A stretch of 64,000 bases of DNA, from NCBI GenBank assembly GCA_040797845.1, contig JBFNFA010000001.1:186001-250000 (forward strand), read 5' to 3'. The stretch is from Clostridium_AW sp040797845. Its GTDB lineage: Bacteria; Bacillota; Clostridia; Clostridiales; Clostridiaceae. A program made the position numbers and the translations under genes. Below the pieces are notes generated by a model. The model was given only the letters and a program-made list of their open reading frames with translations. It did not search any database and had not been told where the DNA came from. Shown here piece by piece: positions 61,693 to 64,000 of this stretch (the stretch's first letter is position 1; each line of letters begins with the position of its first letter).

Positions 61693-62572
61693 GGATTTTG
61701 AAAATGTAAGATTAGACGTGTTTTTAGCAGAACATTTAGATGGAAAATCAAGAGCATTTATACAAAGACTCATTGAAAAAGAAGAAGTAAAAGTAAATGA
61801 TAAAGTAAAAAAAAGCAATTATAAATTAAAAGAAGGAGATATAGTTATTACATATATTCCTAAGTCAGTACCTTTAAATGTGCAGGGGGAAGAAATACCT
61901 TTAGAAATATTATATGAAGACAATGACGTTATAGTAGTTAATAAGCCACAAGGTATGGTGGTTCATCCAGCTCCAGGTAATTATAATGGTACTTTAGTTA
62001 ATGCACTAATGCATCATTGTAAGGACCTATCAGGAATAAATGGAGTAACTAGGCCAGGTATAGTACATAGAATTGACAAGGATACTTCAGGGGTGTTAGT
62101 AGTAGCTAAAAATGATATTGCTCACAATAAATTAGCTTATCAACTGAAAGAACATACCATGACTAGAGTTTATGTTGCATTAGTAGAAGGAGTTATAAAA
62201 GAAGAAGAGGGGACTATAGATGCTCCACTTGGAAGACACCCTGTGGAGAGGATAAAAATTTCTGTAATTCCTGGTGGAAGAAGAGCGGTTACGCATTTTA
62301 AGGTCTTAGAACGTTATAATTCAAATACTCTTGTTGAATGCAGATTAGAGACAGGAAGAACACATCAAATAAGAGTTCATATGTCTTATATAGGGCATCC
62401 ATTGGTAGGTGATCCGGTATATGGATACAAAAAACAAAAATTTAATTTACAAGGTCAAATGCTCCATGCTAGAAAATTAGGTTTTATTCATCCCACAAAG
62501 GGGGAATATATGGAGTTTAATACAGAGATACCTGAATATTTTAAGAAAATATTAGATATTTTACAAAAGTAG
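61664..62572 (+). CDS. rluD: 23S rRNA pseudouridine synthase RluD-type (YlyB)
   Basis: 302 aa. An N-terminal S4 RNA-binding domain (about 10-75) precedes the catalytic domain with VNKPQGMVVHPAPGNYNGTL and the active-site aspartate in GIVHRIDKDTSGVLVVAKN, then RTHQIRVHMSYIGHPLVGDP. It isomerises uridines, probably in the 23S rRNA decoding-region helix 69. The start lies 29 bases inside lspA with AAGGAAG ahead. Same order lspA-ylyB-pyrR as in B. subtilis. Confidence 0.94.
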   Translation: MEIREFLINKDFENVRLDVFLAEHLDGKSRAFIQRLIEKEEVKVNDKVKKSNYKLKEGDIVITYIPKSVPLNVQGEEIPLEILYEDNDVIVVNKPQGMVVHPAPGNYNGTLVNALMHHCKDLSGINGVTRPGIVHRIDKDTSGVLVVAKNDIAHNKLAYQLKEHTMTRVYVALVEGVIKEEEGTIDAPLGRHPVERIKISVIPGGRRAVTHFKVLERYNSNTLVECRLETGRTHQIRVHMSYIGHPLVGDPVYGYKKQKFNLQGQMLHARKLGFIHPTKGEYMEFNTEIPEYFKKILDILQK

Positions 62573-62601
62573 TTGTATTCATCATTGTAATATGATATGA
62601 T
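62573..62601 (+). promoter_or_regulatory. Promoter of the pyrR operon
   Basis: TTGTAT (62573-62578), a 17-bp spacer and TATGAT (62596-62601), directly after the rluD stop and just ahead of the PyrR attenuator. Confidence 0.7.
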
Positions 62602-62617
62602 TTAATAAATTAAAATT

Positions 62618-62723
62618 CCTTTAAATGATCCAGAGAGATTATAAGGCGTTAATTAAGAGAGATATGATTATATAATGTTTAGAATTTTACGCCTTGACTC
62701 TATTATGGGTCAAGGCTTTAATT
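62618..62723 (+). promoter_or_regulatory. PyrR-dependent transcription attenuator (anti-antiterminator, antiterminator, terminator)
   Basis: The PyrR-loop sequence GATCCAGAGAGATT (62627-62640) matches the B. subtilis consensus ARUCCNGNGAGGYU at 12 of 14 positions. CCTT (62618-62621) pairs with AAGG (62643-62646) around it. Alternatively AAGGCGT (62643-62649) pairs with ACGCCTT (62689-62695) as antiterminator, which blocks the terminator GCCTTGAC (62691-62698)/GTCAAGGC (62709-62716) with its T-rich tail. High UMP-bound PyrR would stabilise the first hairpin and cause termination. Confidence 0.88.
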
Positions 62724-62765
62724 TTATATTTAATTAAAAGCTTATGGTTAAGAGGTGAAGAATTT

Positions 62766-63302
62766 ATGAAACTTAAAGCATCTATATTAGATGACAAATC
62801 TATAAAAAGGGCTTTAACAAGAATATCTCATGAGATAATTGAAAAAAACAAAGGTGTAGAGGATATAGTGCTCATTGGTGTGAAGAGAAGGGGATATCCT
62901 TTAGCTGAGAGAATATCAAAGAATATAGAGAACTTTGAAGGATTAAATGTACCTGTGGGAAGTGTAGATATTACACTATACAGAGACGATTTAACCAGTG
63001 TTGATGTGCAACCACAAGTAAGAGATGAAGAAATTGGTGTAGATGTAAAGGACAAAAATGTAATAATAATAGATGATGTTATTTACACAGGAAGAACTGT
63101 AAGAGCTGCTATCGATGCAATATTTAAAAATGGTAGACCTAAAATGATCCAGCTTGCAGTGCTTGTAGATAGAGGTCATAGAGAGTTGCCAATAAGACCT
63201 GATTATGTAGGCAAAAACATACCTACATCAAAGAGCGAGATAGTTTCTGTAGAAGTAGAAGAAATTGATGGAGTGGACTCAGTAAAGATTTATGAAATAT
63301 AA
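62766..63302 (+). CDS. pyrR: Pyrimidine operon regulator / uracil phosphoribosyltransferase PyrR
   Basis: 178-aa RNA-binding regulator with a phosphoribosyltransferase fold. The PRPP motif NVIIIDDVIYTGRTVRAA is intact, and KRRGYPLAERISKNI and LVDRGHRELPIRPDYVGKNI are family blocks. It binds the pyr attenuator RNA in response to UMP. ATG 62766 with AGAGGTGAAG ahead. The longer frame from 62694 runs back into the terminator and is rejected. Confidence 0.96.
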   Translation: MKLKASILDDKSIKRALTRISHEIIEKNKGVEDIVLIGVKRRGYPLAERISKNIENFEGLNVPVGSVDITLYRDDLTSVDVQPQVRDEEIGVDVKDKNVIIIDDVIYTGRTVRAAIDAIFKNGRPKMIQLAVLVDRGHRELPIRPDYVGKNIPTSKSEIVSVEVEEIDGVDSVKIYEI

Positions 63303-63324
63303 TATATAAATAGCAATCAAAAAT

Positions 63325-63359
63325 CTTTTAAATTAGTTCAGTGAGACTAAAAAGGGAGG
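63325..63359 (+). promoter_or_regulatory. Second PyrR-loop-like hairpin embedding the pyrP ribosome binding site
   Basis: AGTTCAGTGAGACT (63335-63348) resembles the PyrR loop consensus (12 of 14). TTAGT (63333-63337) pairs with ACTAA (63346-63350), and CTTT (63325-63328) can pair with AAAG (63351-63354), which is the first part of the pyrP ribosome site AAAGGGAGG (63351-63359). No terminator lies between pyrR and pyrP, so control would be on translation. Confidence 0.55.
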
Positions 63360-63367
63360 AATAATAT

Positions 63368-64000
63368 ATGAAAAATTATGTCGATGTTAATGAAAAATTA
63401 CCCATTAGTAAAACAATACCACTAAGTTTTCAGCATTTATTTGCTATGGTAGGAGCAACTATTTTAGTACCTATGCTAACAGGAATGAGCCCATCTATGG
63501 CACTCTTCTGTAGTGGTGTGGGAACGTTAATTTATACCTTATGTACTAAAGCTAAGCTTCCAGCATATGTTGGATCATCCTTTGCATTTATAGGGCCCAT
63601 GACCGTTGCATCTGCAAGTTTCGGGCCAAATGCTATGTTGTCAGGTATAATTGCCGCAGGATTAGTTTATGTAATTGTAGCTTATATAATAAGCTTAACA
63701 GGCACAGACTGGTTAAACAAACTTTTACCACCGGTAGTTGTAGGATCCGTTGTTTTAGTTATTGGATTAGGATTAGCAGGAGTTGCTGTTAACTGGGCAG
63801 GATTAAATTCAGGATTTATAGATCCTTCAATGGCGCATGTACCAAGATGGGCATGGATAACAGTATCAATGATAACTTTAGGTATTGGTATATTTGGGAC
63901 AATGTATTTTAAAGGATTTTTAGGGGTTATTCCTATCCTTATATCAATGATTGCTGGATATGTAGCGGCTTTAATGTTAGGTGTAATACCACCAGAAAGT
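63368..64000 (+). CDS. pyrP: Uracil permease, partial (runs off the window)
   Basis: First 211 codons of a nucleobase:cation symporter (UraA/PyrP family). Signature FQHLFAMVGATILVPMLTGM near the N-terminus and PAYVGSSFAFIGPMTVASAS, then about six membrane helices to the window end. It takes up uracil. It follows pyrR by 65 bases, as in B. subtilis, with AAAGGGAGGA eight bases before the ATG. The 3' end is outside the window. Confidence 0.95.
   Translation, partial: MKNYVDVNEKLPISKTIPLSFQHLFAMVGATILVPMLTGMSPSMALFCSGVGTLIYTLCTKAKLPAYVGSSFAFIGPMTVASASFGPNAMLSGIIAAGLVYVIVAYIISLTGTDWLNKLLPPVVVGSVVLVIGLGLAGVAVNWAGLNSGFIDPSMAHVPRWAWITVSMITLGIGIFGTMYFKGFLGVIPILISMIAGYVAALMLGVIPPES

Overview
The window is about 64 kb of a low-GC (roughly 30% G+C) chromosome from a motile, probably spore-forming clostridium (Clostridium sensu stricto or a close relative). 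The evidence is the very A/T-rich third codon positions, strong AGGAGG-type ribosome binding sites with many GTG/TTG starts, a fused FliR-FlhB flagellar export protein, a CBS/DRTGG-type family II pyrophosphatase, a SpoVD-like PBP with PASTA domains, and a B. subtilis-like order ylmE-sepF-ylmG-ylmH-divIVA ... ylyA-lspA-rluD-pyrR-pyrP. Almost everything is ordinary core chromosome on the + strand. No CRISPR array, rRNA, tRNA, intact IS or prophage was seen.

Region 1 (1-23829): the end of a flagellin gene and its terminator, then one long flagellar superoperon: flgB-flgC-fliE-fliF-fliG-fliH-fliI-fliJ-fliK-flgD-(TIGR02530-like)-flgE-flbD-motA-motB-fliL-fliO-fliP-fliQ-fliR/flhB-flhA-flhF-flhG-ycgR-fliA-(swrB-like)-(small membrane ORF)-flgF/flgG-flgG. 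It encodes the rod, MS ring, C ring base (FliG), export gate and ATPase, hook and its cap, stator, placement GTPases, a PilZ c-di-GMP brake and the flagellar sigma factor. fliM, fliN/fliY and cheY are absent from their usual place. The downstream partner of the SwrB-like gene has no normal start codon and sits in the -1 frame behind a T TTA AAA slippery heptamer.

Region 2 (23830-41490): single genes and short operons. These are an unknown membrane protein, a 57-residue small ORF and a CBS-pyrophosphatase (all minus strand), then a Ca2+-type P-ATPase, an unknown minus-strand gene, deoC, and a Lon-family protease lacking a Walker A motif. Next come a PadR regulator with a clear palindromic operator driving a SEDS-like membrane protein that lacks the usual acidic active-site residue, a NadR-like P-loop kinase, ychF, a small basic protein, and an operon of a MerR-methyltransferase fusion plus two DegT-type sugar aminotransferases. 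Two small proteins end the region.

Region 3 (41499-56454): the mra/dcw cell-wall and division cluster. mraZ has three AGTGG boxes at exact 10-bp spacing over its promoter. It is followed by rsmH, ftsL, a spoVD/pbp2B-like PBP, murE, murF, mraY, ftsW/spoVE, ftsQ/divIB, DUF881-sbp-DUF881, ylmE, sepF, ylmG, ylmH and divIVA. murD, murG, ftsA and ftsZ are missing. Hairpins after the PBP gene and after ftsW probably split the cluster into several transcription units.

Region 4 (56487-64000): aroB-mtnN-aroF-aroA occupies the place where ileS lies in B. subtilis (and, as I recall, in many clostridia). Then come ylyA/yteA (DksA-like), lspA, rluD, and the pyrimidine regulator pyrR behind a complete PyrR attenuator. 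The start of the uracil permease gene pyrP follows, whose ribosome binding site is embedded in a second PyrR-loop-like hairpin. The window ends inside pyrP.

The best candidates for new biology are the start-less/frameshift flagellar membrane ORF, the probable PyrR translational switch on pyrP, the MerR-methyltransferase/aminotransferase operon, and the PadR-controlled degenerate SEDS protein.
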